A stretch of DNA of 7,628 nucleotides from Burkholderiales bacterium (GTDB taxonomy: Bacteria; Pseudomonadota; Gammaproteobacteria; Burkholderiales; SG8-39), in the NCBI GenBank assembly GCA_025929745.1, contig JAICPQ010000131.1:1-7628 (forward strand), written 5' to 3'. The position numbers and the translations under genes were made by a program. Under the pieces are notes generated by a model. The model saw only the letters and a list, made by a program, of their open reading frames with translations. It was not told where the DNA came from and made no database searches. Positions 1-5,801 of the stretch are shown here, one piece after another. Position 1 is the first letter of the stretch. Each line of letters opens with the position of its first letter.

Positions 1-2
1 GC

Positions 3-908
3 ATCGCGATCACGCTTCTGCCCTCCCTGTACAGCTGGTCGGGCTTCGGCGAAAAGCCGCTCCTGCCGCGTCAGCGCCGCTTTTCTTCCACTGTCGGCGA
101 CATCGCGAAGAGCGTGGCCGCGCTTCAACCGGAGCTCTCCGCCGACGTCCGGGTCGGGGTTGCACCGCATTCGTTGCGGGCCGTGGATCCCGCCGCGCTC
201 AAGGAGGTCGTTCGAATTGCCGACGGGCCCATCCATATTCATGCTGCGGAGCAGACGAAGGAAGTTGATGAGTGCAAAGCGGCGTTGGGCAAGCGGCCGG
301 TCGAGTGGCTGCTGTCGCAAATGCCGGTCGACGAACGCTGGTGCATCGTGCACGCGACTCACATGACCGATGAAGAGACGCGCGCGCTGGCCGCGAGCGG
401 CGCGGTCGCGGGGCTTTGCCCGACCACAGAGGGCAATCTCGGCGACGGCATTTTTCCGCTCGCCGAATACCGAGCCTCCGGCGGGCGCTATGGAATCGGC
501 GGCGACAGCCACGTGTCGCGCGATCCGGCCGAGGAGTTGCGCCTGCTCGAATACTTCCAACGCGTCAGCGCGCGCAAGAGAAACATCGTCACCACGGAAC
601 GTTCGCCGGGCGTAGGCACCACGCTATGGAGTGAAGCGGCCGCGGGTGGGGCGCAGGCCGTGGGACGACGCATGGGCGCCATCGCGGCTGGCATGCGCGC
701 CGACCTTGTCGTGCTCGATGCGCAGCACGTCGATCTCGAAGGACGCCATGGAGATGCGTTGGCCAATGCGCTGGTGTTTTCCGGTGGCAGCGGTTTCGTG
801 CGCGACGTGATGGTCGCGGGCCGCTGGGTCGTGCGGAGCAAACGCCATTCCAAGGCTCGCCAGGCGCGCGCAACGTACAAGCGGACCCTGAAAGATCTCC
901 TCGCCTGA
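3..908 (+). CDS. hutF: Formimidoylglutamate deiminase HutF (5'-truncated by window edge)
   Basis: HutF hydrolyses N-formimino-L-glutamate to N-formyl-L-glutamate and ammonia, a cytosolic step of the five-step histidine degradation pathway. It is a zinc-dependent amidohydrolase with a TIM-barrel fold. The frame is open to the left edge, so the true start and the N-terminal metal-binding HxH motif lie outside; about 301 residues, roughly the last two thirds of a usual ~450-aa protein, are present. Visible family motifs, in order: LLPSLYSWSGFG (from 18), PHSLRAV (His at 168-170), HAAEQ (metal His at 240-242 and the catalytic Glu that follows), VHATH (His at 351-353) and GGDSHVSRDPAEELRLLEY (metal Asp at 504-506), then the C-terminal beta segment typical of amidohydrolases (ADLVVLDAQH). 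A GTG at 114 is internal to conserved sequence and is not the start. No other hut gene is visible. It ends 45 bp before the convergent aacS stop. The assignment is firm from motif order; a related guanine or cytosine deaminase is much less likely. Confidence 0.93.
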   Translation: MAITLLPSLYSWSGFGEKPLLPRQRRFSSTVGDIAKSVAALQPELSADVRVGVAPHSLRAVDPAALKEVVRIADGPIHIHAAEQTKEVDECKAALGKRPVEWLLSQMPVDERWCIVHATHMTDEETRALAASGAVAGLCPTTEGNLGDGIFPLAEYRASGGRYGIGGDSHVSRDPAEELRLLEYFQRVSARKRNIVTTERSPGVGTTLWSEAAAGGAQAVGRRMGAIAAGMRADLVVLDAQHVDLEGRHGDALANALVFSGGSGFVRDVMVAGRWVVRSKRHSKARQARATYKRTLKDLLA

Positions 909-915
909 AGAGGAG

Positions 916-957
916 TCCGCCCCCTTTTTCAGAAAAAGGGTCCTGCCCCCTTTTTAT
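916..957. terminator. Palindromic repeat acting as probable bidirectional terminator between hutF and aacS
   Basis: Seen directly: CCCTTTTTC at 922-930 pairs perfectly with GAAAAAGGG at 932-940, and the same AAAAAGGG (933-940) can instead pair with CCCTTTTT (948-955) around a 7-nt loop. Two near-copies of GTCC(T)GCCCCCTTTTT flank the centre as a direct repeat. Each strand therefore offers a stem ending in a run of U, and the position between two convergent gene ends suits termination for both. The repeat overlaps the aacS stop codon (TAA on the minus strand, 954-956). The sequence style matches the short dispersed REP-like palindromes of beta- and gammaproteobacteria; that family assignment is from memory and not tested. 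Confidence 0.6.
916..957. repeat. REP-like dispersed repeat, copy 1
   Basis: This is the same stretch viewed as a repeat. It consists of two direct GTCC(T)GCCCCCTTTTT units separated by the inverted CAGAAAAAGGG. A related but diverged element occurs at 6549-6571 (GTCCCTGACCCTTTCC), suggesting that both derive from one family of mobile palindromes. No RAYT transposase gene is in the window, so if mobile the element is non-autonomous and was moved in trans. Confidence 0.5.
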
Positions 958-2867
958 TGGCTCAGTTCGCTGCGGTTGCGGAAATGCTCGAGCGCCTCGG
1001 GGTTGGCGAGCGCTTCGATGTTCTTCACCTGCCTGCCGTGCACGACGTCGCGCACGGCGAGCTCGACGATCTTGCCGCTTTTCGTGCGCGGGATATCGGC
1101 GACTTGCAGGATCTTGGCGGGGACATGGCGCGGCGTGGTGTTGTCGCGGATTCTTTTCTTGATTTGAGAGGACAAGCTTTCGTCGAGCGTGAGCCCGTCC
1201 TTGAGCTTCACGAAGAGCACGACGCGCACATCGCCTTCCCAATCCTGGCCGATGACGAGCGACTCGACGATCTGGTCCAGGCTCTCGACCTGCCGGTAGA
1301 TCTCCGCGGTGCCGATACGCCCGCCGCCGGGGTTGAGCACCGCGTCGGAGCGGCCGTAGATGATGAAGCCGCCATGCTCGGTTTCCTCGCACCAGTCGCC
1401 GTGGCGCCAGACGTTCGGGAATTTCTCGAAGTAGGCGGCGCGGTACTTGGCGCCGTCGGGGTCGTTCCAGAATCCGACCGGCATCGACGGGAAAGGCTTG
1501 GTGCAAACGAGTTCGCCCTTTTCTCCCCTGAGCGACTTGCCGTTCTCGTCGAAGACCTCGACCGCCATACCGAGCCCCTTGGCCTGGATCTCACCACGCC
1601 ACACCGGCCCTATCGGATTGCCGAGGACGAAGCACGACACGATGTCGGTGCCGCCAGAGATCGACGAGAGGCAGACGTCGTCCTTGACGTTGGCGTAGAT
1701 GTAATCGAAGCCTTCCGGAACGAGCGGCGACCCGGTTGAGAGGATGGTGCGCAGCTCGTCCAGGCGATGCGTTTCCTTGGGCTTGAGGGCCGCTTTGCCG
1801 AGCGCATCGATGAACTTCGCCGAGGTGCCGAAATGCGTGACGCCCTCGGCTTCGGCGAGATCGAACAGAACCTTGCCGCGGCCGACGAACGGGGAGCCGT
1901 CGTACAGGATAAGCGTCGCTCCGGAAGCAAGGCCGGAGACGAGCCAGTTCCACATCATCCAGCCGAGCGTGGTGAAGTAGAAGAGCCGGTCGCTCGGCTT
2001 GACGTCGCTCTGCAGGCGATGCTCCTTCAGGTGCTGCAGGAGCGAGCCGCCGGTTCCGTGCACGATGCACTTCGGTACGCCGGTCGTACCCGAGGAGTAA
2101 AGGATGTAGAGCGGGTGGTTGAACTCGACCCGCTCGAAGCGGATCTCGGCCGGGTCGAAGGGGTCGAGGAAGTCGAAGAGCGAGGTGCCGGCGCTCACCG
2201 GCGCGCCGAGATAGTCGACGACCACGCACTCCTCGACGCTCGGCAGCCTCTCCAGGACCTGGCTCGCCTTCTCCTGCGAGTCGAACTCCTTGCCTCCGTA
2301 GATGTAGCCGTCGGCGCAGAAAAGGATTTTGGGCTCGATCTGCCCGAAGCGGTCGAGCACGCCCTGCACGCCGAAGTCGGGTGAGCAGCTCGACCAGACC
2401 GCGCCGAGGCTCGCGGTCGCGAGGAGCGCGGCGGTCGCTTCGGGTACGTTCGGCAGGTAGCCCGCGACCCGGTCGCCCTTCTTCACGCCGGCGTCGGCGA
2501 GAGCTTGAGCGATCCGCGACACGAGATCGTAAAGCTGGCGCTTCGAGAGGCGACGCTTCACGCGGTCCTCGCCCCAGAACGTGATCGCCGGGGCTGCGTC
2601 GCGCTCGCGCAGCAGGTTCTCCGCATAGTTGAGGCGCGCGTCGGGGAACCAGCGTGCGCCCGGCATGCGGTCGGCGTCGATGAGGCGCCGATCGCCCATC
2701 TCGCCGCGCACCTCGGCGAAGCGCCACACCAGCTCCCAGAAATCCGCGCTCCGCTCGATCGACCAGCGGTGCAGCTCTTCATAGCTCGTTTTGCCTGCGA
2801 GCCTCATGAAGCGCGCGAGCTCACTGGCTTGCGCGCGCTCGCGGCTTGGCGTCCAGAGCGGCTTCAT
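954..2867 (-). CDS. aacS: Acetoacetyl-CoA synthetase (acetoacetate--CoA ligase)
   Basis: This ATP-dependent enzyme converts acetoacetate and CoA to acetoacetyl-CoA via an acetoacetyl-adenylate, in the cytosol; it serves ketone-body, leucine and polyhydroxybutyrate-derived carbon use. The 637 residues match the usual length of about 650. Seen in order: N-terminal ACAS-type segment with ARWFPDARLNYAENLL (71-86), the family signature SPDFGVQGVLDRFGQIEPK (162-180), the P-loop YSSGTTGVPK (257-266), TTLGWMMWNWLVSGL (299-313), SGGTD (404-408, adenine-binding region), WRHGDW (487-492), GRSD (505-508) and the hinge to the C-terminal lid, which carries the conserved TKSGK lysine (Lys599), the residue often acetylated in acyl-CoA synthetases. 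The PDFGVQGVLDRF and GWMMWNW segments point to acetoacetate rather than acetate as substrate. Its ATG overlaps the thioesterase stop (ATGA), so it is the second gene of a two-gene operon and probably translationally coupled; no separate Shine-Dalgarno is obvious. Confidence 0.95.
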   Translation of the reverse strand: MKPLWTPSRERAQASELARFMRLAGKTSYEELHRWSIERSADFWELVWRFAEVRGEMGDRRLIDADRMPGARWFPDARLNYAENLLRERDAAPAITFWGEDRVKRRLSKRQLYDLVSRIAQALADAGVKKGDRVAGYLPNVPEATAALLATASLGAVWSSCSPDFGVQGVLDRFGQIEPKILFCADGYIYGGKEFDSQEKASQVLERLPSVEECVVVDYLGAPVSAGTSLFDFLDPFDPAEIRFERVEFNHPLYILYSSGTTGVPKCIVHGTGGSLLQHLKEHRLQSDVKPSDRLFYFTTLGWMMWNWLVSGLASGATLILYDGSPFVGRGKVLFDLAEAEGVTHFGTSAKFIDALGKAALKPKETHRLDELRTILSTGSPLVPEGFDYIYANVKDDVCLSSISGGTDIVSCFVLGNPIGPVWRGEIQAKGLGMAVEVFDENGKSLRGEKGELVCTKPFPSMPVGFWNDPDGAKYRAAYFEKFPNVWRHGDWCEETEHGGFIIYGRSDAVLNPGGGRIGTAEIYRQVESLDQIVESLVIGQDWEGDVRVVLFVKLKDGLTLDESLSSQIKKRIRDNTTPRHVPAKILQVADIPRTKSGKIVELAVRDVVHGRQVKNIEALANPEALEHFRNRSELSQ

Positions 2868-3259
2868 TGCATCAGGGTACGAATGTGGTCCGGGATGCGC
2901 AAAGGCTTCTGGTCGGGTCCCACGAACACCACCGTGGCCGCGCCGTCGGCGTACAGCTCATCGGCGATGTTGAGCTCGTAGAACGTCGGCACGCTCGAGC
3001 CGCCCGGCGCGCCGGCGAACACCTTGACCTCGACGGTCCCCGGGTAGTTAATCGGGCGCCGGAAGTTGCACGACGCGTTCACGATCACGATGCCGATTTC
3101 GCCCCAGGCGTCGGCGCGCGGTACGAGCGACTCGAACCACGAGATGCGCGCCTGTTCCATGTAGCGGAAGTACACCGTGTTGTTGACGTGCCCCATCGCG
3201 TCCATGTCGCCCCAGCGAATGTCGATGCGCTCGGTGTGCACCAGCTTTTTTTCACTCAT
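2864..3259 (-). CDS. Hotdog-fold acyl-CoA thioesterase (4HBT / YbgC-FcbC type)
   Basis: This is a predicted acyl-CoA thioester hydrolase of 131 residues, the standard length for a single 4-hydroxybenzoyl-CoA thioesterase-like hotdog domain. The signature RWGDMDAMGHVNNTVYFRYMEQAR spans residues 15-38; by alignment from memory with the Pseudomonas 4HBT enzyme (catalytic Asp17), the nucleophilic/general-base Asp is Asp20. A beta-rich middle (IVIVNASCNFRRPINYPGTVEVKV) and a C-terminal strand (AATVVFVGPDQKPLRIP) complete the fold. There is no signal peptide or membrane segment, so it is cytosolic. It is first in an operon with aacS, overlapping it by 4 nt. Substrate cannot be read from sequence; the context suggests a short or branched acyl-CoA. 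The ATG at 3257-3259 lies directly after a T-run with no Shine-Dalgarno and only 5-6 nt downstream of the predicted transcription start, so translation may be near-leaderless. Confidence 0.88.
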   Translation of the reverse strand: MSEKKLVHTERIDIRWGDMDAMGHVNNTVYFRYMEQARISWFESLVPRADAWGEIGIVIVNASCNFRRPINYPGTVEVKVFAGAPGGSSVPTFYELNIADELYADGAATVVFVGPDQKPLRIPDHIRTLMQ

Positions 3260-3278
3260 AAAACCAACAAATTATAAT
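3249..3278 (+). promoter_or_regulatory. Predicted sigma-70 promoter of the ETF-QO gene, leaderless start
   Basis: A perfect TATAAT lies at 3273-3278 with a 4/6 -35 match (TTTTCA, 3249-3254) at 18-bp spacing. With a 7-nt discriminator the transcript would begin at the A of the ATG at 3286. No Shine-Dalgarno precedes either ATG 3286 or ATG 3301, which fits a leaderless mRNA. The -10 is visible in the sequence; promoter activity is inferred. Confidence 0.6.
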
Positions 3279-3300
3279 TGCGCGCATGTCGCGCGAATCG
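3271..3300 (-). promoter_or_regulatory. Predicted divergent sigma-70 promoter of the thioesterase-aacS operon
   Basis: Because ATTATAAT at 3271-3278 is self-complementary, the minus strand also reads a perfect TATAAT (3276 down to 3271), overlapping the plus-strand -10 by 4 bp. No convincing -35 is seen near 3294-3299, so it may depend on an activator or on the -10 alone. Transcription would start around 3264-3265 (G), leaving only 5-6 nt before the thioesterase ATG. The two promoters cannot both be melted at once, so they should compete for polymerase. Confidence 0.5.
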
Positions 3301-4896
3301 ATGGAGTATGACGTCGTCATTGTCGGCGGCGGTCCTGCGGGACTGGCGGCGGCGATTCGGCTCAAGCAGCGCGACGCGAATCGCTCGGTGTGTGTACTGG
3401 AGAAGGGCTCCGAGATCGGCGCGCACATTCTTTCCGGCGCGGTCATGGACCCGCGCGCGCTTGGCGAGCTCATTCCCGACTGGAAGCAAAAAGGCGCGCC
3501 GCTCAATACGCCGGTCGCGCGCGATCGATTTCTCTTCCTCACCGAGCGCGGCAAGCTGGAAGTGCCCTCCTTCGCGCTGCCCGCGTGCTTCAAGAACCAC
3601 GGCAATTACGTAGTGAGCCTGGGTAACGTGTGCCGCTGGCTCGGCAAGCAGGCGGAAGCGCTCGGCGTTGAAATCTTTCCCGGGTTCGCCGCGGCGGAGG
3701 TGCTCTGGGAAGGAGAGGCCGTAAAAGGCGTGGCGACCGGCGAGCTCGGCGTGAATCGCAAAGGCGAGAAGACCGACGCCTACCAGGCGGGCATGGAGCT
3801 GCACGCGAAGTACACCTTTTTCGCCGAAGGGTGCCGCGGTCACCTTGGCCTTCAGCTCGAGGCCGAGCTCGGCCTGCGCGGGGGCGCCGATCCTCAGGTC
3901 TACGGCATCGGGCTGAAGGAGCTCTGGGAAGTGAAGGCCGAGCGCCACGAGCCCGGCCTCGTCATGCACACCGCCGGCTGGCCGCTCGACGCCGATACGT
4001 ACGGCGGCTCGTTCCTCTATCACATGGAGGACCGATTGGTGGCGGTCGGCTTTGTCGTCGGGCTGGGCTACGCCAATCCGTACCTCTCGCCATACGAAGA
4101 GTTCCAGCGCTTTAAAACCCACCCGGAGGTGCGGCGCACGTTCGAAGGCGGGAAACGGGTGAGCTATGGCGCGCGCGCCATTACGTCCGGAGGACTGCAG
4201 TCGCTGCCGCGGCTCGTGTTCCCAGGCGGCGCGCTGATCGGCGACGAAGCCGGCTTTTTGAACGCTTCACGCATCAAGGGCAGCCACTGCGCCATCAAGT
4301 CCGCCATGCTGGCCGCCGAGGCCGCGCACGACGCGGTCGCTTCTGGGCGCTCGCGGGACGAGCTCACGGCATATCCGGATTCCTTCCGCGCGAGTTGGCT
4401 CCATGACGAGCTCTATCGCGCGCGCAACTTCAAGCCGTGGATGGCGAAGGGCCTGTACACCGGCACGCTCATGTTCGGCGTCGACCAGGTGCTGTTCCGT
4501 GGCAAAGCGCCCTGGACGTTGCGCCACAAACACGCCGACCATGAAACGCTGAAACCGAAGGACGAGGCGACGCCCATTCAGTACCCGAAACCCGACGGCG
4601 TCCTGACCTTCGACCGGCTCTCGTCGGTGTTCATCTCGAACACCAACCATAACGAGGACCAGCCGGTTCATCTCCGGCTAAAAGACGCGCAGAAGCCGCT
4701 CTACAACCTCGAGCGCTATGCAGGGCCCGAGCAGCGCTACTGCCCTGCCGGCGTGTACGAATTCGTGGAGCAGAAACTGCAGATCAACGCGCAGAACTGC
4801 GTGCACTGCAAGACCTGCGACATCAAGGATCCGCTGCAGAACATCGTCTGGGTCGCGCCGGAGGGCGGCGGCGGCCCGAACTACCCGGGCATGTAG
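3286..4896 (+). CDS. Electron transfer flavoprotein:ubiquinone oxidoreductase (ETF-QO)
   Basis: ETF-QO takes electrons from reduced ETF, which collects them from acyl-CoA and amino-acid-derived dehydrogenases, and passes them to ubiquinone at the cytoplasmic membrane; it is a monotopic protein with FAD and one [4Fe-4S] cluster. The 536 residues are close to the usual ~550. Seen: N-terminal Rossmann motif VIVGGGPAGLAAAIRLKQ (11-28) with Glu39 after the second strand for the FAD ribose, the FAD-binding GDEAGFLNASRIKGSHCAI (319-337), and the C-terminal ferredoxin-like cluster ligands Cys486 (RYCPAGVYE) and Cys505, Cys508 and Cys511 (NCVHCKTCDIKDP), all four present. The C-terminus PEGGGGPNYPGM is typical of the family. 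The start at 3286 gives the MSRESMEYDVVIVG opening common in proteobacterial homologues; ATG 3301 is an in-frame alternative five codons later. It is divergent from the thioesterase-aacS operon and ends 6 bp from a convergent gene. Called etfD or fixC-like in some genomes. Confidence 0.96.
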   Translation: MSRESMEYDVVIVGGGPAGLAAAIRLKQRDANRSVCVLEKGSEIGAHILSGAVMDPRALGELIPDWKQKGAPLNTPVARDRFLFLTERGKLEVPSFALPACFKNHGNYVVSLGNVCRWLGKQAEALGVEIFPGFAAAEVLWEGEAVKGVATGELGVNRKGEKTDAYQAGMELHAKYTFFAEGCRGHLGLQLEAELGLRGGADPQVYGIGLKELWEVKAERHEPGLVMHTAGWPLDADTYGGSFLYHMEDRLVAVGFVVGLGYANPYLSPYEEFQRFKTHPEVRRTFEGGKRVSYGARAITSGGLQSLPRLVFPGGALIGDEAGFLNASRIKGSHCAIKSAMLAAEAAHDAVASGRSRDELTAYPDSFRASWLHDELYRARNFKPWMAKGLYTGTLMFGVDQVLFRGKAPWTLRHKHADHETLKPKDEATPIQYPKPDGVLTFDRLSSVFISNTNHNEDQPVHLRLKDAQKPLYNLERYAGPEQRYCPAGVYEFVEQKLQINAQNCVHCKTCDIKDPLQNIVWVAPEGGGGPNYPGM

Positions 4897-4902
4897 CTTC
4901 GC

Positions 4903-5187
4903 CTAGTGCAGGACGCGGGCGAAGGTGCGCCCGCGCAGGATGTCGTCGGCGTCGGGGTCTTCCGCGACCACTTCGGCGAGCGCGGCGACGATCTCACGAA
5001 ACATCACGTCGAACTGGTCATCGCTCAACGTCGAGCTGACGCCGATGTCGCCGATGAAGAGCTCGTAGTCGGTGCCGGTGCGCGGACAGTTGTCGGGCAC
5101 ATCGTGCGCGCTACGCACAGAGAAGCCGGCGAGCGCCGGATGGCGTTCGAAGAGGCCTTCGATGGGAGCGGGAATGGTTTCGGTCAT
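4903..5187 (-). CDS. Uncharacterised acidic 94-aa protein downstream of a receiver gene
   Basis: I do not recognise this family. The protein is small and acidic, with no signal peptide, no membrane segment and one Cys. It opens MTETIPAPIEGLFERHPALAGFSVRS, has a central DVPDNCPRTGTDYELFIGDIGVSST stretch that looks structured, then an amphipathic helix (QFDVMFREIVAALAEVVAEDP) and ends RGRTFARVLH. I chose ATG at 5187; a TTG at 5193, overlapping the receiver stop, would add two residues (96 aa). The start is 2 nt beyond the receiver's TGA (5190-5192), with no clear Shine-Dalgarno, so it is probably translated by coupling to the receiver. That tight link suggests a shared job in signalling, but no function can be assigned. 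Low-complexity features typical of antisense noise are absent, so I consider it a real gene. Confidence 0.72.
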   Translation of the reverse strand: MTETIPAPIEGLFERHPALAGFSVRSAHDVPDNCPRTGTDYELFIGDIGVSSTLSDDQFDVMFREIVAALAEVVAEDPDADDILRGRTFARVLH

Positions 5188-5189
5188 GA

Positions 5190-5549
5190 TCAATGCAGGA
5201 CGTGCAGCTCGCGCAGCAGCACCCGCGGGTCGACCGGCTTCACCAGGTGCTCGTCGAAGCCGGCGGCGAGCGCTTTAAGGCGATCGCGCTGTTCTCCATG
5301 GCCCGTTACGGCGATAAGACGCGCGTCACGCGTGTGGCCGCTCTGGCGAAGCACGCTGCCGACCACGTAGCCGTCGAAATCAGGCAGGCCGATGTCGCAG
5401 AGCACGATATGCGGCTCGAGCCGGCGCGCCGCCTCGATACCCTGCTGGCTCGTATGCGCGACCACGACGGTGTAGCCGTATTGCACGAGCAGCATGCGCA
5501 GCGACTCCGCGGTATCGCGGTCGTCCTCGACCACAAGAATAGTCTCCAT
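5190..5549 (-). CDS. Stand-alone response-regulator receiver domain (CheY-like)
   Basis: This is a 119-aa single receiver domain with no output domain. It is expected to be phosphorylated on Asp52 by a partner histidine kinase and to act through protein contacts in the cytoplasm. All signature residues are present: the acidic pair Asp9-Asp10 (VVEDD), phospho-acceptor Asp52 (VLCDIGLPDFDG), Thr82 (AVTGHG) and Lys104 (VKPVD). The CDIGLP...DGY and AVTGHG wording resembles receivers attached to hybrid kinases and CheB/CheR-type sensors more than DNA-binding regulators. No kinase gene is in view, so the partner is unknown. It is followed at once by the uncharacterised 94-aa gene, and is divergent from a degenerate second receiver. 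The ATG at 5547-5549 has no strong Shine-Dalgarno; a GC-rich hairpin (5565-5583) sits about 15 nt upstream in the leader. Confidence 0.9.
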   Translation of the reverse strand: METILVVEDDRDTAESLRMLLVQYGYTVVVAHTSQQGIEAARRLEPHIVLCDIGLPDFDGYVVGSVLRQSGHTRDARLIAVTGHGEQRDRLKALAAGFDEHLVKPVDPRVLLRELHVLH

Positions 5550-5801
5550 CGCGAGCTCATGATGCGAGCGCGAGGCGCGCTCGGCTATCGCGCGATGCGG
5601 GCGCGTGACGTCGAAGTCTCCGGAATTCGCGGAGGCTCTTTCGCGACGGGCATTTCCTTTCAGGTAAGGCTGAAGGCGCGCGATTGCAAAATCGCGTTGT
5701 CAACGCTCCGCTACAGCGCTTGTACAGCGTCGGTCGGCCATCTTTACTGCAATAGGTGTGCAAGTTCGGGGGCGCGCTCGCACTTTGCAGAAAGGCCTCC
5801 C
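5550..5801. promoter_or_regulatory. Divergent intergenic region between two receiver genes, with several symmetric elements
   Basis: This gene-free 252 bp should hold both promoters. Seen: a hairpin CGAGCGCG-AGG-CGCGCTCG (5565-5583) in the leader of the minus-strand receiver; CTCCG/CGGAG (5618-5634); a 7-bp stem CGCGATT closed by a GCAA tetraloop (5679-5696); a perfect inverted repeat GCGTTG-T-CAACGC (5694-5706) that contains a consensus TTGACA on the minus strand (5698-5703); and TACAGCG repeated directly with an 11-bp period (5712-5718, 5723-5729). A weak plus-strand promoter could be TTGTAC (5720-5725) with TTTACT (5743-5748) at 17-bp spacing. No good -10 follows the minus-strand TTGACA. 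The inverted and direct repeats are candidate operators; this is inference. Confidence 0.4.

Noticed and set aside
957..1739. 260-codon open frame on the plus strand inside aacS (and a further 205-codon frame at 1767-2384).
   Set aside because: Both are antisense to an unmistakable conserved gene; composition rich in Arg, Glu, Asp, Val and Ala without motifs is the usual shadow of GC-rich codon bias.
2381..2584. Arg/Ser-rich small frame in aacS that could look like a basic peptide.
   Set aside because: Antisense to conserved AacS sequence, and its composition is explained by GC-rich shadow reading.
3256..4122. 288-codon minus-strand open frame under the ETF-QO gene.
   Set aside because: Shadow frame; the plus-strand ETF-QO has all cofactor motifs and the minus frame has none.
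5661..5700. A stem with TTGCAAA-like loop resembling the anticodon arm of tRNA-Cys (GCA).
   Set aside because: With a 5-bp stem the loop is 8 nt rather than 7, and there is no T-arm (GTTCGAATC-like), acceptor stem or CCA around it. It is kept only as a small hairpin.
5557..5763. 68-codon minus-strand frame ending 7 nt before the receiver start, a possible leader peptide.
   Set aside because: No Shine-Dalgarno, an Arg/Ser-rich noise-like tail, and no family resemblance; it would need expression data to be believed.
5193..5801. Upstream in-frame extension of the degenerate receiver, giving a 322-aa protein.
   Set aside because: The extension is antisense to the orthodox receiver and to the spacer, has no motif, and a good Shine-Dalgarno (GAAAGG) precedes ATG 5802 exactly at the receiver fold start.
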